Source: a virus
Strand: one strand, 5' to 3'
Virus record (IMG/VR): IMGVR_UViG_3300034102_000815
Span: 1-51,082 of that record
Length of the DNA stretch: 51,082 nt
Shown here piece after piece: positions 39,082-45,839 of the stretch; the first letter of the stretch is position 1, and each line of letters opens with the position of its first letter. The notes under the pieces were generated by a model, which saw only the letters and a program-made list of their open reading frames with translations, was not told the DNA's origin and searched no databases. A program made the translations under genes and the position numbers.

Positions 39082-39089
39082 ATTGGAGA

Positions 39090-39356
39090 TTAGTCTATTT
39101 GTTCTATAGCCAGTTCAACCATGCTGATATACTGGTCTACTTGTCTTGGTGTGAGTTCCTTACCATTAGCCGCTAATGAGTGTCTATATAGTAATCTCTC
39201 ACGCTTGTTCATCAAAGTGAGTTCTTTTAATTGCTTAATTTGATCCCGGTCTTTGATTTTAATAATAGACTTGAAAGTTTTGTATACATCATCATCTTGA
39301 AAGTCTTCATTGTATATAGAAGACATGTATGTGAAGAATTCTTTCTTTGTTACCAT
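39090..39356 (-). CDS. Hypothetical protein (88 aa)
   Basis: MVTKKEFFTYMSSIYNEDFQ..., helical; ends ELTPRQVDQYISMVELAIEQID. The pattern of a helical charged protein with a TPRQVDQYI turn could bind nucleic acid, but no family is recognised. Possibly controlled by the palindromic site at 39380-39400. Confidence 0.7.
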   Translation of the reverse strand: MVTKKEFFTYMSSIYNEDFQDDDVYKTFKSIIKIKDRDQIKQLKELTLMNKRERLLYRHSLAANGKELTPRQVDQYISMVELAIEQID

Positions 39357-39379
39357 ATATTCACCCCTATCTAATTTGA

Positions 39380-39400
39380 CCCAAAATGGGCCTAATTATA
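39380..39400 (-). promoter_or_regulatory. Possible operator/promoter: CCCANNNTGGG beside TATAAT
   Basis: A TATAAT hexamer (39395-39400) with no good -35 and, just downstream near the expected start point, an inverted repeat CCCA-N3-TGGG like the one at 38800-38810. Candidate regulated promoter for the 88-aa gene. Confidence 0.4.
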
Positions 39401-39448
39401 GAAATAAGCGGCCTTGTTATGTAATATTTGGACCAAATTGCCCCAATA

Positions 39449-39886
39449 TTAAACTCGCTCAGGAATGTTGACTTTTAGTACTTTATGAGGACTCCTAAAT
39501 ACATTTGGCAGAGTAGATGATGGTTCTTCTGGTCCCATATAGATATACCCGAATCCTCCATCGTTGGCATATACAGTCAAGCCCTTATCGTCACTAGAAA
39601 TAACATTGTATATACCAGCGTCAGCAAGATACTGTTTATCCCCAGCGTCATTAACATAGTACGTACCAGTACCACGTACAACCTTAATTCTATCGCCCTT
39701 AACCAGTTCCTTCCAGTTGTCTACCGTAGTATACTTCTTCAGCTTCTTTCTACGCTTAGTCTTACCAACCTTCGTGCCTTCAGTTTTAGCAACAAACTCA
39801 TGACCACAGTTTTTACAAACATGCGCCCTAGCGCCATTAGTATTATTACAATTCTTACAAAGTTTTTGACCACGTTTCAGTTTCAT
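39449..39886 (-). CDS. Zinc-ribbon protein with C-terminal beta domain
   Basis: A 145-aa protein. Zinc ribbon CKNCNNTNGARAHVCKNCGHEF (two CxxC, about residues 11-31), a Lys/Arg-rich linker (KVGKTKRRKKLKKY), then an SH3/KOW-like beta domain (LVKGDRIKVVRGTGTYYV ... YNVISSDDKGLTVYAN). Likely nucleic-acid or ribosome-associated. Promoter 39964-39992 and a 70-nt leader precede it. Confidence 0.78.
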   Translation of the reverse strand: MKLKRGQKLCKNCNNTNGARAHVCKNCGHEFVAKTEGTKVGKTKRRKKLKKYTTVDNWKELVKGDRIKVVRGTGTYYVNDAGDKQYLADAGIYNVISSDDKGLTVYANDGGFGYIYMGPEEPSSTLPNVFRSPHKVLKVNIPERV

Positions 39887-39911
39887 ATATTCTCCAATAA
39901 GTCTAATCTCA

Positions 39912-39936
39912 CTGACTACCAGTACAGGCCAGATCT
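39912..39936. repeat. 25-bp direct repeat, copy 1 (in leader of Zn-ribbon gene)
   Basis: Identical over 25 bp to 40053-40077, with further weaker similarity on both flanks. It lies in the transcribed leader between promoter 39964-39992 and the zinc-ribbon gene. Confidence 0.85.
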
Positions 39937-39963
39937 GTTAAGATTGGGTACGACAGTCATTGT

Positions 39964-39992
39964 ATTGTACATCGTCTTGCGCAGCTTGTCAA
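39964..39992 (-). promoter_or_regulatory. Promoter TTGACA-17-TACAAT
   Basis: Perfect -35, good -10, ideal spacing; spacer ends GACGATG. Drives the zinc-ribbon gene. Confidence 0.85.
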
Positions 39993-40052
39993 CTTTAATT
40001 TTTCTTCTGTGAATATACTATTAGTATACCATTAGAAAAAATGATAAAGTCG

Positions 40053-40077
40053 CTGACTACCAGTACAGGCCAGATCT
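40053..40077. repeat. 25-bp direct repeat, copy 2
   Basis: Same 25 bp as 39912-39936, 141 bp away, in a gap without genes. On the transcribed strand it is followed about 10 nt later by a run of six T. It may be a duplicated leader or regulatory element. Confidence 0.85.
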
Positions 40078-40177
40078 TGTTATATAAGGTAAGACAGCCA
40101 CCTATAACTCCAATAGATTAATATGGTACTTACCATCACTATATTTAATAGATTATATATCGCTATCTTTGCATCTC

Positions 40178-40432
40178 TCATGATACTATCTTAAGCTCCC
40201 CAGTAGCTGAGTTGAAGTGGGTAAAGAAACTCTTACTAATATACTTACCTTCGATCCCATCAACGTCCCTCTTACTATATATGTTAACGCGCCACCTATT
40301 ATCAAAAACGTTAATACTCCTGCAATACAAATAGTCCTTGGGCTTCTCTGTATGATTAAAAATAACATCGCACGGAGTAATTCCATAATCTTCAACTTTT
40401 CGGCTCGGAAAACCATCAACATTCTTTGTCAT
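40178..40432 (-). CDS. Hypothetical protein (84 aa)
   Basis: MTKNVDGFPSRKVEDYGITPCDVIFN..., beta-rich with NRWRVNIYSKRDVDGIEGKYISKSFF. Start 40432 has GGAG seven bases upstream; the ORF extends 23 codons further but its first ATG has no ribosome site. Family not recognised, though the GKYISKSFFT pattern recurs in phages. Confidence 0.68.
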   Translation of the reverse strand: MTKNVDGFPSRKVEDYGITPCDVIFNHTEKPKDYLYCRSINVFDNRWRVNIYSKRDVDGIEGKYISKSFFTHFNSATGELKIVS

Positions 40433-40565
40433 AAAAATCTCCATTCTCGCTGACTGTATTGCAATAACTTGACCTGTATATTTTAGCTGAGACAATCCCA
40501 TTTTGTGTAGATTATCTATGTTCCCTATCTTAACATATTAGGGTTTATGATCATCCACGCTACCC

Positions 40566-40594
40566 ATTATACCATATCGACATACTGAACGCAA
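40566..40594 (-). promoter_or_regulatory. Extended -10 promoter TTGCGT-17-TGGTATAAT
   Basis: Perfect TATAAT with an upstream TGn extension compensating for a poor -35. It lies just behind hairpin element A. Confidence 0.7.
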
Positions 40595-40606
40595 GGTCTT
40601 GAACAG

Positions 40607-40722
40607 AAAGGACTTACGTCTACTCGTTTTTAGATTTGACGTAACCCATTGAAAATAAAAGACTTATAGATTATCGGGCGGGCCGCGTTCGCCCTAAGTC
40701 CCTGTGGCTAAAGGACTTAGAA
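40607..40722 (-). repeat. GC-rich multi-hairpin element A
   Basis: Contains a hairpin CTAAGTCC...GGACTTAG (40694-40720), a GC-rich hairpin GGGCG-N9-CGCCC (40676-40694) and further AAGACTTAT and AAGGACTTACG half-sites. Sits between a gene end (40744) and promoter 40566-40594. Related copies: B, C, D and E. Confidence 0.75.
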
Positions 40723-40743
40723 CGAATCACGGTTATCCCAACG

Positions 40744-41004
40744 CTACAACGCTTCCCAAGCCTTTTTCACTTCCTGCATCGCCTTCTGAATCTTACGGTG
40801 TACAGGCGTATCCTTATTTACCTTTTCATATTCTTCAATAACGGGCGGCTCATAGTCACACGTTTTAAACCCAGCATTTTCTTCAACGAAGTCTAGATCC
40901 AGTTCACCTATAAGTTCGTGAAGTTCGTCAGGGTCTTTTGCTTCTACTACAAACTTAGCCTTTTTGGCTTCCACGTAGTTCATCGTTACTTGATACTTTG
41001 TCAT
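40744..41004 (-). CDS. Hypothetical acidic protein (86 aa)
   Basis: MTKYQVTMNYVEAKKAKFVVEAKDPDELHEL..., one strand-helix domain. The pattern YxVTMNYVEAKKAxFVVEAxDPDEL resembles small ferredoxin-like phage proteins. Clean gene between hairpin 41036-41072 and element A. Function unknown. Confidence 0.72.
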   Translation of the reverse strand: MTKYQVTMNYVEAKKAKFVVEAKDPDELHELIGELDLDFVEENAGFKTCDYEPPVIEEYEKVNKDTPVHRKIQKAMQEVKKAWEAL

Positions 41005-41035
41005 GCTACTCTCTTTCTTTTATATAGCGAGAGCG

Positions 41036-41072
41036 GGCTGGCGGGATAACTTATATATTACACCCGCCAACC
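41036..41072 (-). terminator. 10-bp GC-rich hairpin after the DUF932-type gene
   Basis: Stem GGTTGGCGGG / CCCGCCAGCC (one G-T pair), loop 17 nt, 16 bp after the 400-aa gene. No T tract, so it could be a partial terminator or mRNA-protecting structure. Confidence 0.5.
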
Positions 41073-41087
41073 CTACCCTCCCACTAA

Positions 41088-42284
41088 CTAAGCGGTCAGA
41101 CTGAAAACCTTCTCGTAATCCTTATCGCTGAAGGTATCAGCACGACGAAGGATCGTAGCCCAGCGGTCTGCGGACGTTTCCATCAGACTGCCAGCAACCT
41201 CATCGAACTTCACCCAAGTCTTATTATCGAACTTCTGACCCGCACGGGTTAGACCGTTGATAATACCGAACAGGTTACGGTTTCCAGCCTCAAACTCTCC
41301 GTACTGCGAAAGGAACTCCGTAGCCTCACGCTTCGACAGTTTATAATCCGAAGCGACCGACGCGATGATACCCTTGACGCTAGCCTTGCCAGTTTCCATA
41401 GCACGGGTAGCGAGGAACTGCTTGATACCCGGAGCAAGCAACGGAATCTGCTGCTGGATATTCTGAGCGATTTCCAACTTGAGTTTATCAAGGTCGATAT
41501 TACCACGGTGAACACGACGAATCTTCTCACCAGCAGTCTGACCCCAGATGCAACCGTTCATGCAAATCGCACGAAACAGGCTAGGCGTCTGACTAATCCG
41601 GCGAGTACCAATCTCGCAGTTACCAACACTAATCATACCACCATAATCGCTATCGTCCGAACCGTAGTCCATGATAGTATCGGGGATAAGGATATTACCA
41701 TAAATGGTATCCTCGTCGCCACGCCAGTGGCTGAAACGTCCACCCGGAATAAACTCCGCGAGGGCTTCCAGATACCAACGGTTATCAACTGGAGCATACT
41801 GCTCAGTCACGAACGCACGGCACGTTCCATCCGTATAGGTGCGGAGTCGGAACTTCTTATCGGCATCAATACGTCGCAACGCATTGTTACCAACGAGAGC
41901 CATCGTGTTAGCATCGTGCGAATCGAAACCCTCAATGTTTCGCATCTCACGAAGGAACGACGAGGAAGTAACTCCCGCACGAACGCTGAACTGTTCGATA
42001 GCATGATCCGTAGGGCGGAACTTGCGACCATCATTCAACTTGAAAAAGAAATCGTCATTCTCCGAAACGCAGGCGATAGCCTTAGTCTCGACCAGAATAT
42101 CCTCGCGGTTCTCAATCGCAACCTGACACGATTCCATGACCTGTTCGTAGGTCTTGGTCTTTGCCCACCAATCTTTGTGGACATGCGTACCCTTCTCAAA
42201 ACCGGTGCCAGTAGCACCTTGGAGGGTGCGAACAAAAGAACCAGCATCCTTATCCGAAGCAATCGTCAACTTTTCGTAACTCAT
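41088..42284 (-). CDS. DUF932 / phage-plasmid-type protein
   Basis: About 398 aa. Pattern FRLRTYTDGTCRAFVTEQYAPVDNRWYLEAL and SQTPSLFRAICMNGCIWG match the DUF932 family found in phages and plasmids, function unknown, sometimes linked to DNA metabolism. C-terminal half helical (REATEFLSQYGEFEAGNRN). Start 42284 chosen because GGAG is seven bases before the third ATG. The gene is clearly more GC-rich than the virion genes. Confidence 0.8.
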   Translation of the reverse strand: MSYEKLTIASDKDAGSFVRTLQGATGTGFEKGTHVHKDWWAKTKTYEQVMESCQVAIENREDILVETKAIACVSENDDFFFKLNDGRKFRPTDHAIEQFSVRAGVTSSSFLREMRNIEGFDSHDANTMALVGNNALRRIDADKKFRLRTYTDGTCRAFVTEQYAPVDNRWYLEALAEFIPGGRFSHWRGDEDTIYGNILIPDTIMDYGSDDSDYGGMISVGNCEIGTRRISQTPSLFRAICMNGCIWGQTAGEKIRRVHRGNIDLDKLKLEIAQNIQQQIPLLAPGIKQFLATRAMETGKASVKGIIASVASDYKLSKREATEFLSQYGEFEAGNRNLFGIINGLTRAGQKFDNKTWVKFDEVAGSLMETSADRWATILRRADTFSDKDYEKVFSLTA

Positions 42285-42320
42285 CATCATTCTCCTAGTA
42301 GTGGGTTATCAACTTCTCGT

Positions 42321-42349
42321 ATTATACATCGACTATTCGTCGCTGTCAA
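42321..42349 (-). promoter_or_regulatory. Promoter TTGACA-17-TATAAT for the DUF932-type gene
   Basis: Fully consensus, ideal spacing; overlaps the 3' end of the upstream Zn protein gene. Confidence 0.88.
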
Positions 42350-42566
42350 GTCCAGAAAAAAGATTGTCGAAACACTCGCCGCAGGTATTAGAAATGAGCA
42401 ACTCACGCTCACCAGCGGTCAAATAGTGCAGGATTTTCTCAATCGGGCCAGAGCCACTGAGCCAATCGACCATATCCTCACTGTTTACAATGATAGTGAA
42501 CATTCGTCCACACTTCCAGCACTCAGCGTCAAGCAAAAGCGAACGATCATCAGAAGCGGCTACCAT
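42333..42566 (-). CDS. Cys-pair (zinc) protein (77 aa)
   Basis: MVAASDDRSLLLDAECWKCGRMF ... LTAGERELLISNTCGECFDNLF: two CxxC pairs (CWKC, CGEC) and the conserved GERELLISxTCGxCFD pattern of a common phage family. Start 42566 has GGGGA; upstream ATGs lie on the -10 of promoter 42586-42613 and cannot be used. Confidence 0.78.
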   Translation of the reverse strand: MVAASDDRSLLLDAECWKCGRMFTIIVNSEDMVDWLSGSGPIEKILHYLTAGERELLISNTCGECFDNLFSGLDSDE

Positions 42567-42585
42567 ATAAATCCCCTTTGCATCC

Positions 42586-42613
42586 ATCATACACCATATA
42601 TCGGCATTGTCAA
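42586..42613 (-). promoter_or_regulatory. Promoter TTGACA-16-TATGAT
   Basis: Perfect -35, good -10, spacer ATGCCGATA...GTG as in promoters at 23315 and 47448. Fixes the start of the downstream gene. Confidence 0.85.
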
Positions 42614-42642
42614 GGGGTGAGCATTAGAAATTTCTTCTTGCT

Positions 42643-42723
42643 CTAAACCCTTGCTGCATAAGGACTTACGACTCGCGGGGCGGGTCGCGTCGATTCTAAA
42701 TCCTTACGTGGCAACGACTTACG
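42643..42723 (-). repeat. GC-rich multi-hairpin element B
   Basis: Hairpins TAAGTCCTT/AAGGGTTTA and CGTAAGTC/GATTTAG flank a GC-rich core (GCGGGGCGGGTCGCG, 42675-42689). Between a gene end (42719) and promoter 42586-42613. Confidence 0.7.
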
Positions 42724-42910
42724 ACCACTGACCAGATTCGTCGTATACCTTACCTGTAGATGGTTCACGAACTTCTTCTATAGTCCATGATTCCATATGT
42801 TGGGTAGTCTCATCGGGATATTGTGGCATTAACTTAGAACACTGTCGTATAGCATCGTCCTTGTTGTAACAATCTCGCATAACAACAGTAATAGTCATAT
42901 GATGATACAT
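42719..42910 (-). CDS. Hypothetical protein (63 aa)
   Basis: MYHHMTITVVMRDCYNKDDAIRQ..., one strand then helix then strand, like small ferredoxin-like phage proteins (MTITVVM...DAI). Start in the TAAATATG context directly after the upstream stop. Its 3' end borders element B. Confidence 0.68.
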   Translation of the reverse strand: MYHHMTITVVMRDCYNKDDAIRQCSKLMPQYPDETTQHMESWTIEEVREPSTGKVYDESGQWS

Positions 42911-42912
42911 AT

Positions 42913-43131
42913 TTAGGCTCTCTGGTAATAGTTATCGAACACTTGCTTCCACGTTGGGAACTCATAGAACGGATCACCCTCGTTCACACACTCTCCCGTT
43001 TTGTCATTGTAAACATCGTAGAAACTAACGTCCCTATTATCCATATCATCCCAAGAATCGTAACACGCATACACACTAAACTCAGCATCGTCCATAACAT
43101 AAATGGCAACCCTTTCGTTAACATCACTCAT
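42913..43131 (-). CDS. Hypothetical acidic protein (72 aa)
   Basis: MSDVNERVAIYVMDDAEFSV..., very acidic/aromatic (YDSWDDMDNRDVSFYDVYND). The EFPTWKQVFDNYY terminus resembles small phage proteins of unknown function. Overlaps the gene upstream by 8 bp. Confidence 0.7.
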   Translation of the reverse strand: MSDVNERVAIYVMDDAEFSVYACYDSWDDMDNRDVSFYDVYNDKTGECVNEGDPFYEFPTWKQVFDNYYQRA

Positions 43132-43330
43132 CTTCTGGACTCCTTGTGCTACGGATATTGTACTCTCTTACATCAACAATATTATCTTCATCTAACTGAC
43201 CAAAGAACTCTGGATCTTCATATATCAACCTGTTTATCGCGTCTGCTATTTCTGCTTTGGTATTAACCTCTGGCATATTTTGCAAACAGAAGTGCATCAT
43301 GACTTTGATTTCTTTTATGTTAGTATCCAT
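43124..43330 (-). CDS. Hypothetical protein (68 aa)
   Basis: MDTNIKEIKVMMHFCLQNM..., helical; AEIADAINRLIYEDPEFFGQ. No recognised family. About 150 bp upstream (43331-43481) hold no supported gene before tRNA-Ile. Confidence 0.65.
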   Translation of the reverse strand: MDTNIKEIKVMMHFCLQNMPEVNTKAEIADAINRLIYEDPEFFGQLDEDNIVDVREYNIRSTRSPEDE

Positions 43331-43481
43331 ATCAGTCTCATACGTTTGGGGGAATATTGGTTACTTTATAAGTCAAACTATTCCTATTTATTAGTCTTGA
43401 TACAGCATACTCCACACAATAATCATAATCATGAGTTCTATCAATCAACCTCCCTAAACGTGAAATGATAACATATCACAA

Positions 43482-43557
43482 TAGGGCGTGTACGAGTCGA
43501 ACGTACCTATGAACACCTTATAAGAGTGTCGGATGCAACCGGCTTACCTTACGCCCC
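43482..43557 (-). tRNA. tRNA-Ile (UAU)
   Basis: 76 nt; acceptor GGGGCGT/ACGCCCT, anticodon loop CTTATAA (UAU), T-arm GTACG-TTCGACT-CGTAC. Reads AUA, a codon rare in many hosts. Promoter 43578-43606 is 21 bp upstream. Confidence 0.92.
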
Positions 43558-43577
43558 ATGAACGGGTGATGCACAGC

Positions 43578-43606
43578 ATTATACCATGCACCACCCGTAT
43601 CGTCAA
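43578..43606 (-). promoter_or_regulatory. Promoter of tRNA-Ile: TTGACG-17-TATAAT
   Basis: One mismatch in total to the consensus, ideal spacing, 21 bp before tRNA-Ile. Confidence 0.8.
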
Positions 43607-43612
43607 GGGAGA

Positions 43613-43822
43613 TCAACGATAGCAGGACGTTTCGACCATCTTAGTAAACAACAGGGTTCGCACGGTATTATCCATAGCACGAACCACGGCGTACTTACCA
43701 TTGGGGCCAGTACCGACACGCTCAACGCGACCGGTATGGAACTTCAGAATGTTCCGATTACCATGAAGCGGGTACTTGCAACGGATATGGCGATCCTTCT
43801 TCAGACTAGCAAAGTTATTCAT
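43613..43822 (-). CDS. Conserved phage hypothetical protein (69 aa)
   Basis: Basic beta-rich protein: DRHIRCKYPLHGNRNILKFHTGRVERVGTGPNGKYAVV, a recurrent small phage family (possibly SH3/OB-like, nucleic-acid binding). Clean ATG; GC-rich relative to the left half of the window. Confidence 0.75.
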   Translation of the reverse strand: MNNFASLKKDRHIRCKYPLHGNRNILKFHTGRVERVGTGPNGKYAVVRAMDNTVRTLLFTKMVETSCYR

Positions 43823-43833
43823 TATCGTCTCCC

Positions 43834-43971
43834 TTAGTTACAAAACATCTTCTCAACATCAGCGAGGGTATACACAACCCTCTTACCATTAGCAACAAAC
43901 GTCACACCGTCAGCCTTGATACTCACGACCTTGCCGTACTTAGTATCGTCATTCAATCCAAGAATCTTCAT
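43834..43971 (-). CDS. Hypothetical small protein (45 aa)
   Basis: ATG at 43969-43971, AGGAG eight bases upstream. Product MKILGLNDDTKYGKVVSIKA..., a small beta protein ending VEKMFCN. First gene after promoter 43998-44026. Confidence 0.72.
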   Translation of the reverse strand: MKILGLNDDTKYGKVVSIKADGVTFVANGKRVVYTLADVEKMFCN

Positions 43972-43985
43972 CTTTCTTTCTCCTG

Positions 43986-44390
43986 TTACCACCAACTATC
44001 ATACATCACAGTAAGTCCATTGTCAAGAGCCTCTCTGGCCTTGCGAACAAACTCCAAATCCTGTTCCTTATAATGCTCATCGCTATCATCACCGAAGAAG
44101 AATCCGGCAGTCCTAGGAAGATGACCATTAGTAATATCTTCCTCAAGGCTATCCAAGTCTTCCCTAGTAAGTTCAAGCGGGATGCAGTTAAACTCGCTCA
44201 ATGTATTGCCATGCTTGTTATATACGCTAGGCGATACAGAGGGCGACATATCTTGATTCCATTCTGGACGCCCCTTGATTTCCCACAGATTTTCCATCCA
44301 ACCTTGAAGATTAGGATGCTTACGCCAGTAGGCGAGTTCTTCCTTCTCTCCGTTGTTGTCGATACAATATGCGAACTGATCCAGACCCAT
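43986..44390 (-). CDS. Conserved phage protein (134 aa, WRKH family)
   Basis: MGLDQFAYCIDNNGEKEELAYWRKHPNLQGWMENLW ... FFFGDDSDEHYKEQDLEFVRKAREAL and C-terminal SWW. A widespread phage family; function unproven. About 95 nt of structured leader and promoter 44486-44514 precede it. Confidence 0.78.
   Translation of the reverse strand: MGLDQFAYCIDNNGEKEELAYWRKHPNLQGWMENLWEIKGRPEWNQDMSPSVSPSVYNKHGNTLSEFNCIPLELTREDLDSLEEDITNGHLPRTAGFFFGDDSDEHYKEQDLEFVRKAREALDNGLTVMYDSWW
43998..44026 (-). promoter_or_regulatory. Promoter TTGACA-17-TATGAT
   Basis: Perfect -35 and ideal spacing, within the last codons of the 134-aa gene, facing the 45- and 69-aa genes. Confidence 0.8.
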
Positions 44391-44485
44391 GATAAATCTC
44401 CTAGTTAGTGGTGAACAACCGACAACCTATACTGGTCTAACGTCCAGTAGCGTTTTTGACTTCCACCGCTTATAAGGTTATCGGT

Positions 44486-44514
44486 ATTCTACCGTATGGA
44501 CTTTAGAAAATCAA
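44486..44514 (-). promoter_or_regulatory. Promoter TTGATT-17-TAGAAT with structured leader
   Basis: Moderate hexamers, ideal spacing. The transcript start to ATG is about 90 nt and contains the hairpin TACTGG-N7-CCAGTA (about 44434-44456). Confidence 0.6.
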
Positions 44515-44777
44515 GCCTCAACCGTCTCGACAGTCTCAGCCTTGGCCTTGGGAGCCTTGGGAGCCTTCACCTTGGGAGCCTCCTTGATGCCAGCAACCCT
44601 AGCCCGCCAAACCTTGAAACCCTGCTCCTTGAGGGCTTCCGACTTGACCTGACGATGCACCGCATGGATGCTACCGATACCGTCAACCGCAGCCGACAGC
44701 GAACCACGAACCGCATCAACATCAATACCAACCGGCGAATCCGTAACCACATCAACCGTAAAAGAAAACTTGTGCAT
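44511..44777 (-). CDS. Protein with Lys/Ala/Pro-rich tail (88 aa)
   Basis: MHKFSFTVDVVTDSPVGIDVDAVRGSL..., ferredoxin-like half followed by a basic, Ala/Pro-rich tail (KAPKAPKAKAETVETVEA). Start 44777 has GGAG upstream; longer N termini cross promoter 44827-44854. The tail may bind nucleic acid. Conserved in phages, function unknown. Confidence 0.72.
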   Translation of the reverse strand: MHKFSFTVDVVTDSPVGIDVDAVRGSLSAAVDGIGSIHAVHRQVKSEALKEQGFKVWRARVAGIKEAPKVKAPKAPKAKAETVETVEA

Positions 44778-44826
44778 AGTAATCATCTCCATTTTCAAGT
44801 TAGTGTTATCAACCATTACTCCAATC

Positions 44827-44854
44827 ATTATACATCTATTATCGGCCTTGTCAA
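44827..44854 (-). promoter_or_regulatory. Promoter TTGACA-16-TATAAT
   Basis: Consensus hexamers; spacer AGGCCGATA...GATG. Directly behind hairpin element C. Confidence 0.88.
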
Positions 44855-44882
44855 GCGGATTCTTGAAAAAAAATTTATTGGT

Positions 44883-44963
44883 CATAAGTCTTTGTGGGGT
44901 AAGGACTTACGGCGAACGCGGCCCGCCCCCTTGGTTCTAAATCCTTAGTGGGCAAGGACTTAG
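44883..44963 (-). repeat. GC-rich multi-hairpin element C
   Basis: The clearest copy: hairpin CTAAGTCCTT / AAGGATTTAG (44938-44963), GC-rich core with hairpin GGCG-N9-CGCC (44911-44927, inverted relative to copy A), and second hairpin GTAAGTCCTT / AAGACTTAT (44883-44910), then eight T residues. Between an L7/L12-like gene and promoter 44827-44854. Confidence 0.78.
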
Positions 44964-44964
44964 A

Positions 44965-45333
44965 TCAAGAGAGGAAACCTTCGCAGCCCAGCCCAACCAG
45001 ATCACGAAGCAGGTTCTCAGCCGCTTCGGGAGTCTTGAGGGTCAGACTGTGACGGCTGGCACCCTTGAGTCTGCGACCACCATCGTCCCAAGTGCCAACC
45101 AGAACATCCGTCCACTCCTTGCTCTCCTTCAAACCCCAGCCGGTGTGAAGGCGAATAGCCTTGATGCAAGGAATACGGTTGTCAAAGGTCATGCCACCAG
45201 TGATGGTAACACCACACTTCTGGTTCACGCCAAGAGCGATCTCAAAAGCGTTCACGATCTTCTCGTAAACGACGAGATCACAATTGGTAGCCAGATTCAT
45301 AGCCTCACGAACAGTAAACGGAACGTTGATCAT
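44965..45333 (-). CDS. Protein with ribosomal L7/L12 C-terminal-like domain
   Basis: A 122-aa protein. Residues about 52-80, RIPCIKAIRLHTGWGLKESKEWTDVLVG, match the L7/L12 CTD pattern (IxxIKxVRxxTGLGLKEAKxLVE), with the final AAENLLRDLVGLGCEGFL as its last helix-strand. The N-terminal 50 residues are a different helical domain. In ribosomes this fold recruits translation GTPases; here it could target the host translation apparatus or be a reused fold. Confidence 0.7.
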   Translation of the reverse strand: MINVPFTVREAMNLATNCDLVVYEKIVNAFEIALGVNQKCGVTITGGMTFDNRIPCIKAIRLHTGWGLKESKEWTDVLVGTWDDGGRRLKGASRHSLTLKTPEAAENLLRDLVGLGCEGFLS

Positions 45334-45344
45334 CTTATTTCCTA

Positions 45345-45518
45345 TTAAGAGTTTTTCAAAACCAAATCTATGTATTTATCTATCAGTTCACTTACAGCGA
45401 TCTCATGAGTAGAGACTAACTCTTTAGCCTTACTTATGTTATGCTTGTTAACAGCACACATACGAGAGTTGAAAAAGTTAATGATATAAAGCATTGCTTT
45501 TTCACGATCCTCAGTCAT
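45345..45518 (-). CDS. Hypothetical small protein (57 aa)
   Basis: MTEDREKAMLYIINFFNSRM..., helical. Start 45518 has AAGGA and overlaps the upstream gene by 8 bp; a longer frame reaches into the previous gene without a ribosome site. Function unknown. Confidence 0.65.
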   Translation of the reverse strand: MTEDREKAMLYIINFFNSRMCAVNKHNISKAKELVSTHEIAVSELIDKYIDLVLKNS

Positions 45519-45825
45519 ATAAATCCTTTGTGTATTGTTCTGGAATGATTGGACACCAACTCTTAGCTCGTTCTTCATCGTATGGAAGCCAGAACGGTGC
45601 GTCACAAGCATCAACCACGCCAAAAACTAGATTTGTAAAAATATGTGGACATAGTTCTATTTCCTTATCAGTGTATTCTTTTTCATTCTTTTCATTATAG
45701 GTATAAGGAACAATAATTCTTTCTTCATAGGAATAATGACCAATCCCTATACCAATGTTGGGACCGAAGTAATAAATCTTCTGACCAACCTCTGGCGGAT
45801 TCTTGTGACTATTATTCCATTCCAT
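45511..45825 (-). CDS. Hypothetical protein (104 aa)
   Basis: MEWNNSHKNPPEVGQKIYYFG..., then CPHIFTNLVFGVVDACDAPFWLPYDE. The layout (NPPEVGQ at the start, D-aPFW-P near the end) resembles DUF551-type phage proteins. It follows the structured transcribed region 45840-46249. Start weakly supported by AAGAGA. Confidence 0.65.
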   Translation of the reverse strand: MEWNNSHKNPPEVGQKIYYFGPNIGIGIGHYSYEERIIVPYTYNEKNEKEYTDKEIELCPHIFTNLVFGVVDACDAPFWLPYDEERAKSWCPIIPEQYTKDLYD

Positions 45826-45839
45826 ATTTATTCTCTTAT

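Larger units (their letters stand above)
38703..39089. other. 387-bp stretch without a supported gene
   Basis: Contains the leader and promoter candidate of the 87-aa gene (38787-38813), an AT-rich segment (38930-39000) and a hairpin (39044-39081) after the 88-aa gene. An open frame from 38915 exists but lacks a ribosome site and spans the promoter. Confidence 0.6.

Noticed and set aside
43331-43481. Open frame of about 37 codons (Asp-Arg-Thr-His-Asp-Tyr...) between tRNA-Ile and the 68-aa gene
   Set aside because: No ATG, GTG or well-spaced TTG start; it may be a decayed gene, but it is not supportable as a CDS.
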